64,000 nucleotides of DNA from Bacteroidota bacterium (GCA_023151185.1 JAKLJL010000005.1:62001-126000); one strand, 5' to 3'. Positions 46,152-55,094 are shown, numbered from the stretch's first letter. The notes: generated by a model not told the origin, from the sequence alone. Numbers and translations are program-made.

Positions 46152-46809
46152 TTTATTTCTTTTGGCCGGGTTGCCTTACCTCGCCGTTTTTACTTTGGTT
46201 GCCGGTTCTCTCTGGCGATTTTTTACCCGGAAATTTACCTATTCGGCACTTTCTTCCCAGTTTTTGGAAAATAATGCAGTCTTCTGGGGATCCCTGCCCT
46301 GGCATCTTGGGCTCGGAATTGTTCTGGCAGGCCATACCTTTGCCTTCTTATTTCCGCAGGTTTTTATTGGAATTACAGGATCAATCTGGATGTATCTGCT
46401 CGAGGTCACCGGCCTGGTGGCATCGGTAACTGCATTTGCCGGGCTGAGTGTTCTGCTGGTCAGGCGCCTGCTTACAAGCCGGATCGCCGCAGTAACTACA
46501 TTCATGGATGTAGTCATCTTACTGTTTCTCATTTTCCAGGTTGCACTCGGTATTCTGACTGCGGTACTCTATCCATGGGGCTCGGCATGGGCCCCGGGCA
46601 CTTTCAGCCCCTATCTGTGGAGTCTGGTATCGTTCTCCCCCAACATTGGGCTGGTCGGGAACCTTCCGGTTGTGGTGAAACTGCATCTGGCCGGCGCATG
46701 GGTTTTACTCCTTTTGGTTCCGTTCAGCCGTTTGGTTCATGCCTTTTCACTGCCCTTCCGTTACTTTTTCAGGCGTCCGCAAATCGTCGTCTGGAATAAA
46801 AGGTACTAA
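46144..46809 (+). CDS. narI: respiratory nitrate reductase gamma subunit (cytochrome b)
   Basis: About 221 residues from ATG at 46144, which has CAGGAGGCTGCTC upstream; the open frame to 46111 is in the narJ overlap. Five membrane helices. Heme-ligand His occur in LPWHLGLGIVLAGHTFAF and in KLHLAGAWVLLLLVPFSRLVH. It oxidises quinol and feeds electrons to NarH. It ends the catalytic narGHJI set. Confidence 0.95.
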   Translation: MFDLFLLAGLPYLAVFTLVAGSLWRFFTRKFTYSALSSQFLENNAVFWGSLPWHLGLGIVLAGHTFAFLFPQVFIGITGSIWMYLLEVTGLVASVTAFAGLSVLLVRRLLTSRIAAVTTFMDVVILLFLIFQVALGILTAVLYPWGSAWAPGTFSPYLWSLVSFSPNIGLVGNLPVVVKLHLAGAWVLLLLVPFSRLVHAFSLPFRYFFRRPQIVVWNKRY

Positions 46810-46841
46810 AACTCAATTCAAACATATTCCCTGAGAAAAAT

Positions 46842-48374
46842 ATGAAAACAAACCTGTCTGACTGGCAACCGGAAAATGAAACCTTCTGGAATGAAACCGG
46901 GAAACTAATTGCCAGAAAAAACCTTTTCATATCAGTTCCAGCGCTTCTGGTGGCTTTTTCAACCTGGATGGTTTGGAGCATTATCACGGTTCAGATGAAA
47001 AACCTCGGTTTTCCATTCGATGATCAGCAGTTATTTAATCTGTCGGCCATTGCCGGATTGGCTGGTGCAACACTTAGAATTCCCAATGCCTTTCTGATCG
47101 CCATTTCAGGCGGAAGAAATGTCATTTCTCTGACAACGGCCTTGCTTCTGGTACCTTCCCTTGGTATCGGAGTGGCCCTCCAAAACCCGGATACAACTTA
47201 CTTCACCTTTATTGTTTTGGCAGCATTATCGGGAATTGGCGGTGGCAATTTTGCTTCCTCTATGTCAAATATTTCATTTTTCTTCCCCCGGAAGATGCAG
47301 GGCTCTGCCTTGGGTGTAAACGCCGGGATCGGAAATCTGGGAGTTTCAGTCATGCAGGTTCTGGTCCCGCTGGTAATGACGGCCGGGATTTTTGGCGCCG
47401 CAGGCGGGACTGGGTACGAACTGTCGAAAAATGGGGTTGTTTCGCTGGTTTACATTCAGAATGCCGGTTTGGTCTGGGTGCCAATTCTGGCTGTTCTGGC
47501 ACTTGTTACCTGGTTCGGAATGAACAACCTTTCTGTTTCTGAGCTGAGTTCGACTCCGCAGGCACTGATCAAGGTGATCGGGTTGCTCCTGATCGGGTTT
47601 TTAGGAACGGCAGCAGGAATCTGGCTGATGTTTTTCCTCAAATGGAGCTTGTGGATTGTTTTACCCATGACCATTCTTTTTACCCTCGGGCTCATGAGAT
47701 TGATACCAGGTAAAATTCAGGAAAGCCTGAAAAAACAGTTCTCAATTTTTGGTAACCGCCATACCTGGGTGATGACCATTTTATACATCATGACCTTTGG
47801 TTCTTTTATTGGATATTCAGCAGCATTGCCGTTGTTAATTAAAATTGTTTTTGGGACCCTGCCCGATGGAAGCCCAAACCCGGCCGCACCCAATCCGTTT
47901 GCCTATGCCTGGCTTGGCCCATTGGTCGGATCCCTGATCCGGCCGGTTGGTGGCTGGATGTCCGATAAAATCGGAGGTGCAAAGGTTACGTTTTGGGATA
48001 CAGGAGTTATGGTTATGGCTGCAGTCGGCGTAGCCTGGACAATTATTCTGGCACGGCAGGCGGCATCACCTGAACTTTATTTTACCCCGTTTCTGGTTCT
48101 CTTCCTCCTCCTTTTTGTCACAACCGGAATCGGTAACGGGTCTACCTTCCGGATGATTCCGGTCATTTTTGAACCAGCACAGGCCGGGCCGGTTTTAGGC
48201 TGGACGTCAGCTGTTGCTGCTTATGGTGCCATGATTGTTCCCAAAGTCTTCGGGGAACAGGTTAAATCTGGTACACCCGAGTTTGCATTGTATGGGTTCT
48301 CGGTTTTCTATGTGATCTGTTTAGTTCTTTGCTGGTGGTTTTATGCCAGAAAAAATGCAGAAAAACCATGTTGA
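46842..48374 (+). CDS. narK: NarK-type nitrate/nitrite transporter
   Basis: 510 residues, MFS nitrate/nitrite porter family. It begins with a long polar N-terminus, then VPALLVAFSTWMVWSIITVQ. The substrate-binding Arg is in ATLRIPNAFLIAISGGR and the nitrate signature in AALSGIGGGNFASSMSNISF and GVNAGIGNLGVSVMQ. The second signature is GIGNGSTFRMIPVIF. It has 12 helices and resembles the NarK2 type. It follows narI by 32 bases. Confidence 0.93.
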   Translation: MKTNLSDWQPENETFWNETGKLIARKNLFISVPALLVAFSTWMVWSIITVQMKNLGFPFDDQQLFNLSAIAGLAGATLRIPNAFLIAISGGRNVISLTTALLLVPSLGIGVALQNPDTTYFTFIVLAALSGIGGGNFASSMSNISFFFPRKMQGSALGVNAGIGNLGVSVMQVLVPLVMTAGIFGAAGGTGYELSKNGVVSLVYIQNAGLVWVPILAVLALVTWFGMNNLSVSELSSTPQALIKVIGLLLIGFLGTAAGIWLMFFLKWSLWIVLPMTILFTLGLMRLIPGKIQESLKKQFSIFGNRHTWVMTILYIMTFGSFIGYSAALPLLIKIVFGTLPDGSPNPAAPNPFAYAWLGPLVGSLIRPVGGWMSDKIGGAKVTFWDTGVMVMAAVGVAWTIILARQAASPELYFTPFLVLFLLLFVTTGIGNGSTFRMIPVIFEPAQAGPVLGWTSAVAAYGAMIVPKVFGEQVKSGTPEFALYGFSVFYVICLVLCWWFYARKNAEKPC

Positions 48375-48499
48375 AAGCCGGGCAAATGGGACTGGTGACA
48401 GGTTAAAAAAAAGTAGGAACACTAAAAAATAAATTACAAAAACCCATTCAGTCTCAGTTTATGAGTGGGGCACGTGAAAAACAAGTTCTGGAAAAAACA

Positions 48500-50077
48500 A
48501 TGACAGAAGATCCGAAAGCAATTAAAATACTTATTATGAATACCCTTGCCTTTAGCCTGTGTTTTGCAGTCTGGATGCTGAATGGTGTTCTGGTTACATT
48601 CCTGAGTGCAAATGGTGTATATAAATGGACCCCGGTTGAAATTGGTGTTCTGATGGCAATTCCCGTCCTAACAGGTTCACTCGTCAGATTGCCTGTTGGT
48701 ATCTGGACGGATAAATATGGGGGACGGGTTGTTTATTTCTGGGTGCTGATGACCTCTGCACTCGGTTTGGTATTTCTGCATTTTGCCTCGTCATTTTCCG
48801 ATTTTGTTATTGCCTCGCTGATTTTTGGTCTTGCGGGGACGGCTTTTGCTGTCGGAATTGCCTACACGTCTGTCTGGTTTTCTTCGAAGCACCAGGGGTT
48901 GGCACTTGGGATTTTTGGCGCAGGTAATGCCGGATCGGCGCTTACCCTGTTGGGAGCGCCAAAACTGCTCAATTTACTGACTGAAAACGGAACCAATCTT
49001 GAAGGGTGGCGCTGGCTGCCAATTATTTATGCTGCCATAATGGTGCTGATGGCAGTTGTTTTCTGGCTTTTTACCGAGAATAAACTGACACCGCATGGGG
49101 CAGGTAAGACGCTGTCACAGCGATTGGCCCCATTACGGCACATGCGGGTTTGGAGATTTGGTGCTTATTATTTTCTGGTTTTTGGAGGCTTTGTCGGACT
49201 TTCCCAATGGCTGGTTCCGTATTATGTGAAAGGATATGGGGTTTCGCTTGTTTTTGCCGGTTTGCTTGCTTCCGTTTTTTCTTTTCCTTCAGGTGTAATC
49301 AGGGCTCTGGGTGGGTGGCTTTCTGATCATTTTGGAGCCAGAAGGGTCATGTATTGGGTACTTGGTGTAACGGGCTTTTTTTGCTTCATGCTTTTTTTTC
49401 CGCAAATGACCGTTCTCTCTCCAGGGAATGGCGTTACGGCTTCCGAACCCGGTAAAATTATTGAACTTTCTGAATCTGAAATGACGGTTCTGAACCCGAA
49501 ATCCCAGAATAAAGTAACTTATAAATTGTCCGGTACTCCGCCTCCAGACCTGAATTCAGTTTCGGATCATCATGACACAGAAAATCTTATCTGGCCCTCC
49601 ATGGTTTCCTGGCAGTATTTTGCAGATAAACATCCCGGAGCAAATGGTGAGGTGCGGGCATTTCTGATTGGCGATGAGGTGAAAAAAGGTGAACTTTTGA
49701 TAAAAGGCCAAACAAGGGTCTATTTTCAGGCAAATATTTACATATTCACCGCATTTGTCTTTATAATTGGTATTGCAATGGGCATTGGGAAAGCAGCAGT
49801 TTATAAATATATTCCGGACTATTTTCCCGAAGATGTTGGCGTTGTTGGCGGAATGGTCGGTGTTTTGGGTGGGCTCGGCGGATTTTTTACCCCGATCATT
49901 TTTGGCTGGATGCTTCAGACTACAGGAATTTGGACCACAAGCTGGATGTTTCTGGCATTATTTACCTTTGCCTGTTTGGTCTGGCTGCATCTGGTGGTTC
50001 AGAAAATGATGAAACGGGAGGCACCATTTCTAAGCCGCAGGATAGAGGCAGAACGGACCAAACTTGATACAGACTGA
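48500..50077 (+). CDS. second NarK-type MFS transporter with periplasmic insert
   Basis: About 525 residues from ATG at 48500 (GGAAAAAACA upstream); another ATG at 48461 is in frame. MFS fold with 12 helices: AVWMLNGVLVTFLS, GSLVRLPVGIWTDKYGGRVV with the conserved Arg, GIFGAGNAGSALTLLGAP, and GIGKAAVYKYIPDYFPEDVG with GGMVGVLGGLGGFFTPIIFG. Between helices 9 and 10 there is an insert of about 95 residues, predicted periplasmic, with VKKGELLIKG reminiscent of a lipoyl/hammerhead fold. It resembles NarK1-type proteins. With the first porter it could couple proton symport and nitrate/nitrite exchange, as in other paired NarK1/NarK2. Confidence 0.88.
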   Translation: MTEDPKAIKILIMNTLAFSLCFAVWMLNGVLVTFLSANGVYKWTPVEIGVLMAIPVLTGSLVRLPVGIWTDKYGGRVVYFWVLMTSALGLVFLHFASSFSDFVIASLIFGLAGTAFAVGIAYTSVWFSSKHQGLALGIFGAGNAGSALTLLGAPKLLNLLTENGTNLEGWRWLPIIYAAIMVLMAVVFWLFTENKLTPHGAGKTLSQRLAPLRHMRVWRFGAYYFLVFGGFVGLSQWLVPYYVKGYGVSLVFAGLLASVFSFPSGVIRALGGWLSDHFGARRVMYWVLGVTGFFCFMLFFPQMTVLSPGNGVTASEPGKIIELSESEMTVLNPKSQNKVTYKLSGTPPPDLNSVSDHHDTENLIWPSMVSWQYFADKHPGANGEVRAFLIGDEVKKGELLIKGQTRVYFQANIYIFTAFVFIIGIAMGIGKAAVYKYIPDYFPEDVGVVGGMVGVLGGLGGFFTPIIFGWMLQTTGIWTTSWMFLALFTFACLVWLHLVVQKMMKREAPFLSRRIEAERTKLDTD

Positions 50078-50298
50078 TTCCATTTTTATTTGCTTCGGTG
50101 GGTAACTGGTTCAACGAAGAAAAAGTTTTCTGATGTTTCCCCTGTCAGACAGTTCTCCCAAAAAACCAAAGGCTTTTCTGCACCCCGCTTCCAACACTGA
50201 GGAAAAAACCGTAAATTTCTGCCGGAAGTAAAGTCCGCCGGGAATTCTTTTTCCCGTTCGGAAGCTAATATCAGGAAACTCTTTAAACAGAACAGTCT

Positions 50299-51462
50299 AT
50301 GATCCGATTTCTGACCGCTGGTGAATCTCACGGCCCCGCCCTTACCGGGATAATTGAAGGAATACCGGCTAATCTGCCGTTGACCGTTGATGACATCAAT
50401 CTTCACATGGCCCGCCGGATGAAGGGCTACGGCCGTGGCGGCCGGATGAAAATTGAAACGGATCAGGTTGAAATTTTATCCGGTGTCCGGTTCTCAAAAA
50501 CATTTGGTGCTCCCATCACTTTACTGATTAGAAACAAAGACTGGGATAATTGGCGCGAGCGGATGAAAATTGAAGGGGACGGTGCAGGAATCGGCAGGAT
50601 AACCATTCCAAGACCCGGGCATGCCGACCTCGTTGGGCTTTTAAAATACCGGTTCACTGATATCCGTCCGGTTATAGACCGGTCAAGCGCCAGAGAAACG
50701 GCAACACGTGTTGCAATGGGTTCGGTTTCCCGCCACTTCCTGAAAGCGTGCGGAATAGAAATTGGATCCCATATCGTGGCACTTGAAAAAATCGGGTATC
50801 CTGAACTGGAAGCACCGGCTGAAATTTTGGAGCATCTGGTGGCAAAGGGTGGTGAAGCCTTATGGAAAAAGGCGGATGAATCCGAAGTCAGATGTCTGGA
50901 TGATAACCTTGGCAACCGGATGAAAACACGGATTGATGAAGCCAGAGAAGCCGGGGATACACTTGGCGGAATTTTTGAAATCATTGTGACGGGTTTACCG
51001 GCCGGATTGGGTTCCTATGTTCAGTATGACCGGAAACTGGATGCACAACTGGCTGCTGCAGTAATTTCCATCCCGGCAGTGAAGGGTGTTGAAATTGGGT
51101 ACGGATTTGCGAACGCCCAGAGACCTGGTTCAAAAGTTCATGATCCGATTGTTTTAAAAGAAGGGCAGTTTTCCAGGAGCACAAATAGAGCAGGCGGAAC
51201 GGAAGGGAGCATGACGACTGGAATGCCTCTGATTATCCGGGGTGCTATGAAACCCATTCCGACGCTGATCGATGCTCTCCCTTCTGTTGACCTGGAAACC
51301 ATGTCTCCGGTGAAGGCCCGGGTTGAACGGTCTGATGTGTGTGCCCTGCCGGCAGCTTCTGTAGTTGGAGAGTCGGTTGTGGCAACTGTCATTGCCAATG
51401 CGCTTCTGGAAAAATTCGGCGGCGACTCCCTGGAGGAAGTTCTCGAACGGCTGCGGAAATAG
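50299..51462 (+). CDS. aroC: chorismate synthase
   Basis: 387 residues. Converts EPSP to chorismate with reduced FMN as cofactor. Signatures: FLTAGESHGPALTGIIEGIP, ARRMKGYGRGGRMKIETD, DRSSARETATRVA, IGYGFANAQRPGSKVHD and NRAGGTEGSMTTGMPLIIR. It stands alone, with no other aro genes nearby. A 221-base gap upstream holds a GGGAA/TTCCC hairpin (50240-50255) but no gene that I can support. Confidence 0.97.
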   Translation: MIRFLTAGESHGPALTGIIEGIPANLPLTVDDINLHMARRMKGYGRGGRMKIETDQVEILSGVRFSKTFGAPITLLIRNKDWDNWRERMKIEGDGAGIGRITIPRPGHADLVGLLKYRFTDIRPVIDRSSARETATRVAMGSVSRHFLKACGIEIGSHIVALEKIGYPELEAPAEILEHLVAKGGEALWKKADESEVRCLDDNLGNRMKTRIDEAREAGDTLGGIFEIIVTGLPAGLGSYVQYDRKLDAQLAAAVISIPAVKGVEIGYGFANAQRPGSKVHDPIVLKEGQFSRSTNRAGGTEGSMTTGMPLIIRGAMKPIPTLIDALPSVDLETMSPVKARVERSDVCALPAASVVGESVVATVIANALLEKFGGDSLEEVLERLRK

Positions 51463-51490
51463 GCCGGTAAATCTGGAAAAACCTTGGGGT

Positions 51491-52543
51491 TCAGTTATTC
51501 CCGGTTATAGCCTTCAGCAAAGTTGAATTCCAGGTTTTCTTCGAAATATCGTAGGCGCCGAACCCCGAACCGAATTCCCAGTAAGCCAGGCTGAATGCAT
51601 ATTTCTTGCTTTCGGTTCTGACTTTTGCAGTCCAGTTTGCTCTCGACAACAGATCACCTTTTGAATAAGCACCAAATTCCCCGATGTGAACCGGTCTGGA
51701 TTTAGCAACTGCCCAGTTTGAAATGGTCTTAAAATCAGTTTCAAAATTTGTCTGATCTGAACCCGAAGGCCAGAGCCGGCCGGTTGGAAGAACTGGCGAA
51801 ACCCATTCTGCACCCTGATGGGTGAATTCAAACGGGTTATAATAGTGAATCGTAACGATCAGATTCGGGTCATTCGGGAGCACCAGCTTGGTCAGAGCCC
51901 CGATTCCTCCCCATTCTGCAGTACCAACCAGAACGGTCCGGTTCGGGTTTTCAGCCCGGATTACAGTCAGTGCCTCAGCCAGATAGGTGTTCCAGAGTTC
52001 AGCAGTCAGGTTTTCGTGAGGCTCATTCAAAATTTCAAAAAAGACCTCTTTGGGCATGTTTTTGTAACGTGCTCCCAGTTGTTTCCAGATCGAAAGGAAT
52101 TTCGCCTTATGCTCCGCCGGTGTTTTGTACAACTCATCGAAATGATGTATATTGATAATAACTGACAACCCGTTGTTCAGAGCTGAATTCAGGATGTTGT
52201 CAATCCGGTTTTTAAGAAAGGTTTCATTCAGGGTGTAGGGAGCAGAGTTGCCTGTGTAGGCAGAAAACCGGACAGGAACCCTGACATGCGAAAATCCGGC
52301 AGCTTTAATAACAGGGAAATAGACATCTTCCTGCAGAGTGAGACCCCATTCGCCTTCAGACGGAGCTTCAAGCATGTTTCCCATATTCATCCCGGTTCCA
52401 AGCAGGGCATTTTGTTCGGTGACCGAAACCGGATTTAGAATCCCGCCGCGGTTCAGCGGATCGGTTTCATCCTGAGAAGACTGGTCTGAACTGCAGGAAA
52501 GCAGTAGGGCAAAGGGCAGGAGTCGGAGGGTAAGTTTTAACAC
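51491..52543 (-). CDS. glycoside hydrolase family 5 cellulase-like lipoprotein
   Basis: About 350 residues from GTG at 52543, preceded by GAAAGGAATTTGCCT; the open frame to 52678 is not coding. The N-terminus MLKLTLRLLPFALLLSC is a lipoprotein signal. The family 5 pattern is GTGMNMGNMLEAP, SHVRVPVRFSAY, VIINIHHFDELY, FFEILNEPHENL with the acid/base Glu, TIHYYNPFEFTHQG and HIGEFGAY with the nucleophile Glu. It likely cleaves a beta-glucan at the cell surface. It lies 67 bases downstream of the GGDEF gene on the same strand. Confidence 0.92.
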   Translation of the reverse strand: MLKLTLRLLPFALLLSCSSDQSSQDETDPLNRGGILNPVSVTEQNALLGTGMNMGNMLEAPSEGEWGLTLQEDVYFPVIKAAGFSHVRVPVRFSAYTGNSAPYTLNETFLKNRIDNILNSALNNGLSVIINIHHFDELYKTPAEHKAKFLSIWKQLGARYKNMPKEVFFEILNEPHENLTAELWNTYLAEALTVIRAENPNRTVLVGTAEWGGIGALTKLVLPNDPNLIVTIHYYNPFEFTHQGAEWVSPVLPTGRLWPSGSDQTNFETDFKTISNWAVAKSRPVHIGEFGAYSKGDLLSRANWTAKVRTESKKYAFSLAYWEFGSGFGAYDISKKTWNSTLLKAITGNN

Positions 52544-52610
52544 AGGCAAATTCCTTTCCGGGTCAGAAAGAAATAAAGGTAACGGGAACTTTTTAAAAAA
52601 AAAAGGCAGA

Positions 52611-53510
52611 TTACTCTTTAAAAAGAATTGCCTGGTTCCGGCCGTTCTTCTTGGCCTGATAAAGAGCCGTATCTGCAAGAGAAATCAATACCTGCGGGTT
52701 GTTCTGCTCATGCCCGGGAATTACACTGGCAATTCCCAGGCTGATGGTTACATGGTCGGCCGTTTCTGAATACTCGTGCTTTACTTTCAGATTTGAAACA
52801 GCCGATCTCAACCGTTCAGCCAGCATCTGAGCCGCATCACTTGCTGCCCCCGAAAGCAGAACAACAAATTCCTCCCCTCCGAAACGGGCAACCAGGTCAC
52901 CAGGCCGGTTTCCGGTTTTAGCTAAAACAGCCGAAACTTTTTTCAGGCAGATGTCTCCTTCAAGGTGGCCGTAATTGTCGTTGAAATGCTTAAAAAAATC
53001 AATGTCGATCATGATCAGCGAAACCGGCGTTTCAGTCCGCCGGGCGCGGCGCCATTCTTCATTTAGGGCTTCGTCGAATCGTCTGCGGTTGGCCAGATTG
53101 GTCAGCCCGTCGGTTTGGGTCATTTCTTCGAGACGCATCTGCAGGTTAATGATCCGTTCAGCAACACGGATCCGGGCATGAAGTTCGTCTTTATCGACCG
53201 GCTTCCCGACAAAGTCATCTGCACCGGCATCCATTCCCTCAAGGTAATTTTTCCGGCCGGAAAGTGAACTGACCAGAATGATGTAGGTATAATTCAGTTT
53301 CTGGCTTTTCCGGATTTTTCTGCAGAGATCAACCCCAGAGATTTCGGGCATCAGCCAGTCAGAAACGATCAGCGGAAAGTGGTGGTTTTGATAGAGTTCC
53401 CAGGCTTCCCGGCCATTATCCGCAGTGAAAACATCATGACCGAACGACTGCACCATAATGGAAAGCAGGTTCAGCATGTGCACATCATCTTCAGCAATCA
53501 GAACTTTCAT
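52611..53510 (-). CDS. receiver-GGDEF response regulator (PleD-like diguanylate cyclase)
   Basis: About 299 residues from ATG at 53510 with AGGAAACC upstream. The receiver (1-120) has LIAEDDVHMLNLLS, the phospho-acceptor Asp in IVSDWLMPEISG, VSSLSG and FVGKPVDKDEL. A helical linker leads to the GGDEF domain: DGLTNLANRRRFDEALNEEW, MIDIDFFKHFNDNYGHLEGD and the active-site loop RFGGEEFVVLL. It should make cyclic di-GMP when phosphorylated. No RxxD inhibitory site is obvious. The kinase is not adjacent. Confidence 0.95.
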   Translation of the reverse strand: MKVLIAEDDVHMLNLLSIMVQSFGHDVFTADNGREAWELYQNHHFPLIVSDWLMPEISGVDLCRKIRKSQKLNYTYIILVSSLSGRKNYLEGMDAGADDFVGKPVDKDELHARIRVAERIINLQMRLEEMTQTDGLTNLANRRRFDEALNEEWRRARRTETPVSLIMIDIDFFKHFNDNYGHLEGDICLKKVSAVLAKTGNRPGDLVARFGGEEFVVLLSGAASDAAQMLAERLRSAVSNLKVKHEYSETADHVTISLGIASVIPGHEQNNPQVLISLADTALYQAKKNGRNQAILFKE

Positions 53511-53616
53511 TACCGGTTTCCTGTATCGGGTAAAAAGTGACAAGGTACGCACAGATTTGTTTCAATTTTATGTCTGAAATCACCGAATCCGTCTTATTTT
53601 CAATGAATAATCAGAA

Positions 53617-53645
53617 TTGACATTGTCACCTTCCCCCGTTATCTT
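53617..53645 (+). promoter_or_regulatory. sigma70-type promoter with palindrome for the BMC shell genes
   Basis: TTGACA (53617-53622), 17 bases, TATCTT (53640-53645), 40 bases before the ATG. The -35 lies inside a perfect 11-base palindrome TGACATTGTCA (53618-53628), a possible operator. Confidence 0.55.
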
Positions 53646-53684
53646 CATGCGACTTTCCACCCTTTAATTCAAAAGGAATTTGTT

Positions 53685-53963
53685 ATGGCCTTAGATGCAC
53701 TTGGAATGATTGAGACCAAAGGTCTGGTCGGCGCAATTGAAGCTGCTGATGCAATGGTTAAAGCTGCCAAAGTAGAACTGATCGGAAAAGAAACAATTGG
53801 TGGCGGATTTGTTACTGTCATGGTTCGTGGGGATGTCGGTGCTGTTAAAGCTGCGACTGACGCCGGTGCTGCTGCTGCAGAACGGGTAGGCGAACTGGTC
53901 TCTGTTCATGTCATTCCACGGCCTCATGCCGATGTTGAACTGATCCTGCCGAAACGGTCCTGA
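53685..53963 (+). CDS. bacterial microcompartment hexameric shell protein (BMC-H)
   Basis: 92 residues, one BMC domain, very close in pattern to PduA/EutM. It shows [40 protein letters not shown], the pore loop [20 protein letters not shown], and [19 protein letters not shown]. Hexamers tile the facets of protein organelles. AAAGGA precedes the start. The second shell gene starts ten bases later. No pentamer (EutN/CcmL), trimer or enzyme gene for a microcompartment occurs in this window. Confidence 0.96.
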   Translation: MALDALGMIETKGLVGAIEAADAMVKAAKVELIGKETIGGGFVTVMVRGDVGAVKAATDAGAAAAERVGELVSVHVIPRPHADVELILPKRS

Positions 53964-53972
53964 TCTTAACTT

Positions 53973-54449
53973 ATGACCGATTCTGCACTTGGTCTGATCG
54001 AAACCAAAGGGCTCATTGCTGCAATTGAGGCGGCTGATGCCGGACTTAAAGCTGCCAATGTCCAGCTTCTTGCCCGGTACAAGGCAGATGCAGCTCTGGT
54101 GACTGTCGAATTCATAGGCGAAGTGGCCGCAGTCAGGTCGGCAGTTGATGCCGGAAGCCAGGCTGCAGCAAGAATCGGAACGGTTGTCAGCACTCATGTG
54201 ATTCCCAGGCCAGCAGCCGAACTTTTTACTGAACTGACCAGAACTGAAAAACGAAATCTGGTTGTGGCTGGTGCTCCGGATGTATCCGGAGTGAATCCCG
54301 GGGTTACCCTTTCAGATATTGAAGCGATGCCGGTGCGGGAACTCAGAAATTTTGCACGGAATTTTGACCAGCTTCCGATTAAAGGACGGGAGATTTCGGT
54401 GGCAAATAAAGAGCAACTTGTAGAAGCTTTTAAGAGTATTCTGAAATAA
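53973..54449 (+). CDS. BMC shell protein with C-terminal SAP/Rho-N-like extension
   Basis: 158 residues. Residues 1-93 are a BMC domain (SALGLIETKGLIAAIEA, HVIPRPAAELFTEL), but the pore loop reads KADAALVTVEF and lacks the Gly-rich GSG/GGG. Residues about 94-158 are extra. They include VTLSDIEAMPVRELRNFARN and FDQLPIKGREISVANKEQLV, a helix-extended-loop-helix pattern like SAP or Rho-N domains. EutK is a precedent for a shell protein with a nucleic-acid-binding tail. The tail could instead bind cargo. No ribosome binding site precedes the ATG, so coupling to the first gene is likely. Confidence 0.93.
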   Translation: MTDSALGLIETKGLIAAIEAADAGLKAANVQLLARYKADAALVTVEFIGEVAAVRSAVDAGSQAAARIGTVVSTHVIPRPAAELFTELTRTEKRNLVVAGAPDVSGVNPGVTLSDIEAMPVRELRNFARNFDQLPIKGREISVANKEQLVEAFKSILK

Positions 54450-54526
54450 GCAAGTAAATGGTCGTTTTAATGCCGGTTTAATGCCGTCTTAATAACTGAT
54501 ATACCTGAAATTGCATTGGATTTAAT

Positions 54527-54559
54527 GAAAAGCCAGTCGGAATGACCGGCTTTTTTTTT
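54527..54559 (+). terminator. Rho-independent terminator after the BMC pair
   Basis: AAAAGCCAGTC, loop GGAAT, GACCGGCTTTTTTTTT with one mismatch. It overlaps the stop of the convergent Spy-like gene. Confidence 0.85.
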
Positions 54560-55094
54560 AGGGGTGCTCCCGGTTCTCGCGGGGATCACCAGGTCCGGGC
54601 CGTTCCTCATCAGGTGGTGGCACGGGACCCGGACCTCTGTTCCGGAAATCCCGTTTTTCCGGACCACCGGGCCGGAACAACAGCAAACCGGTTAAATGTT
54701 CAATTTCCCGGCCGGGAAGTTTCTGCTTCAACCCGGTTAAAAGACCGGCCCCATCAACCGAAATACTTTTCCTGATTGAATAATAGTGATCGATCAGGAG
54801 AAGCAGGGAATCTTTGGAGGGTACCTCACCTGCCATCAGTTCAAAGGATCGGCGTTCAATCTCTCTGAGCTTCAGGTCCCGTTCCATCAACGTATCCCTG
54901 AAGGATTCAAGTGTGCTCCTGACCAGTTCCCGGTCCTGATCGTTCAGCCCCGGAATCATTTTCATTGGTCCTTCTCTGCCGGGAAAGTCGCGTGGGGCCG
55001 GTCCCAGAGTAAAGTGCCAGGTTAAAGTCCCCAAAACTGCAATATTCAGTACCGTCAGCAAGATGCCGATAAACATCCAGAGTTTAGTTTTCAC
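54558..55094 (-). CDS. Spy/CpxP-like or CnrX-like periplasmic heavy-metal sensor protein
   Basis: 178 residues. An N-terminal membrane helix (about 6-27, WMFIGILLTVLNIAVLGTLT) anchors an extracytoplasmic helical domain: LNDQDRELVRSTLESFRDTL and REIERRSFELMAGEVPSKDS are like the LTxxQ-type repeats of Spy/CnrX proteins. The C-terminus is Pro/Gly/Arg-rich. Start is GTG with CAGGAGAACAAA and overlaps the anti-sigma gene by 11 bases. It probably modulates the sigma/anti-sigma pair in response to envelope or metal stress. Confidence 0.75.
   Translation of the reverse strand: MKTKLWMFIGILLTVLNIAVLGTLTWHFTLGPAPRDFPGREGPMKMIPGLNDQDRELVRSTLESFRDTLMERDLKLREIERRSFELMAGEVPSKDSLLLLIDHYYSIRKSISVDGAGLLTGLKQKLPGREIEHLTGLLLFRPGGPEKRDFRNRGPGPVPPPDEERPGPGDPRENREHP

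Noticed and set aside
50086-50406. 106-codon minus-strand frame before aroC
   Set aside because: It overlaps the start of aroC, has no binding site, and its translation lacks any recognisable pattern.
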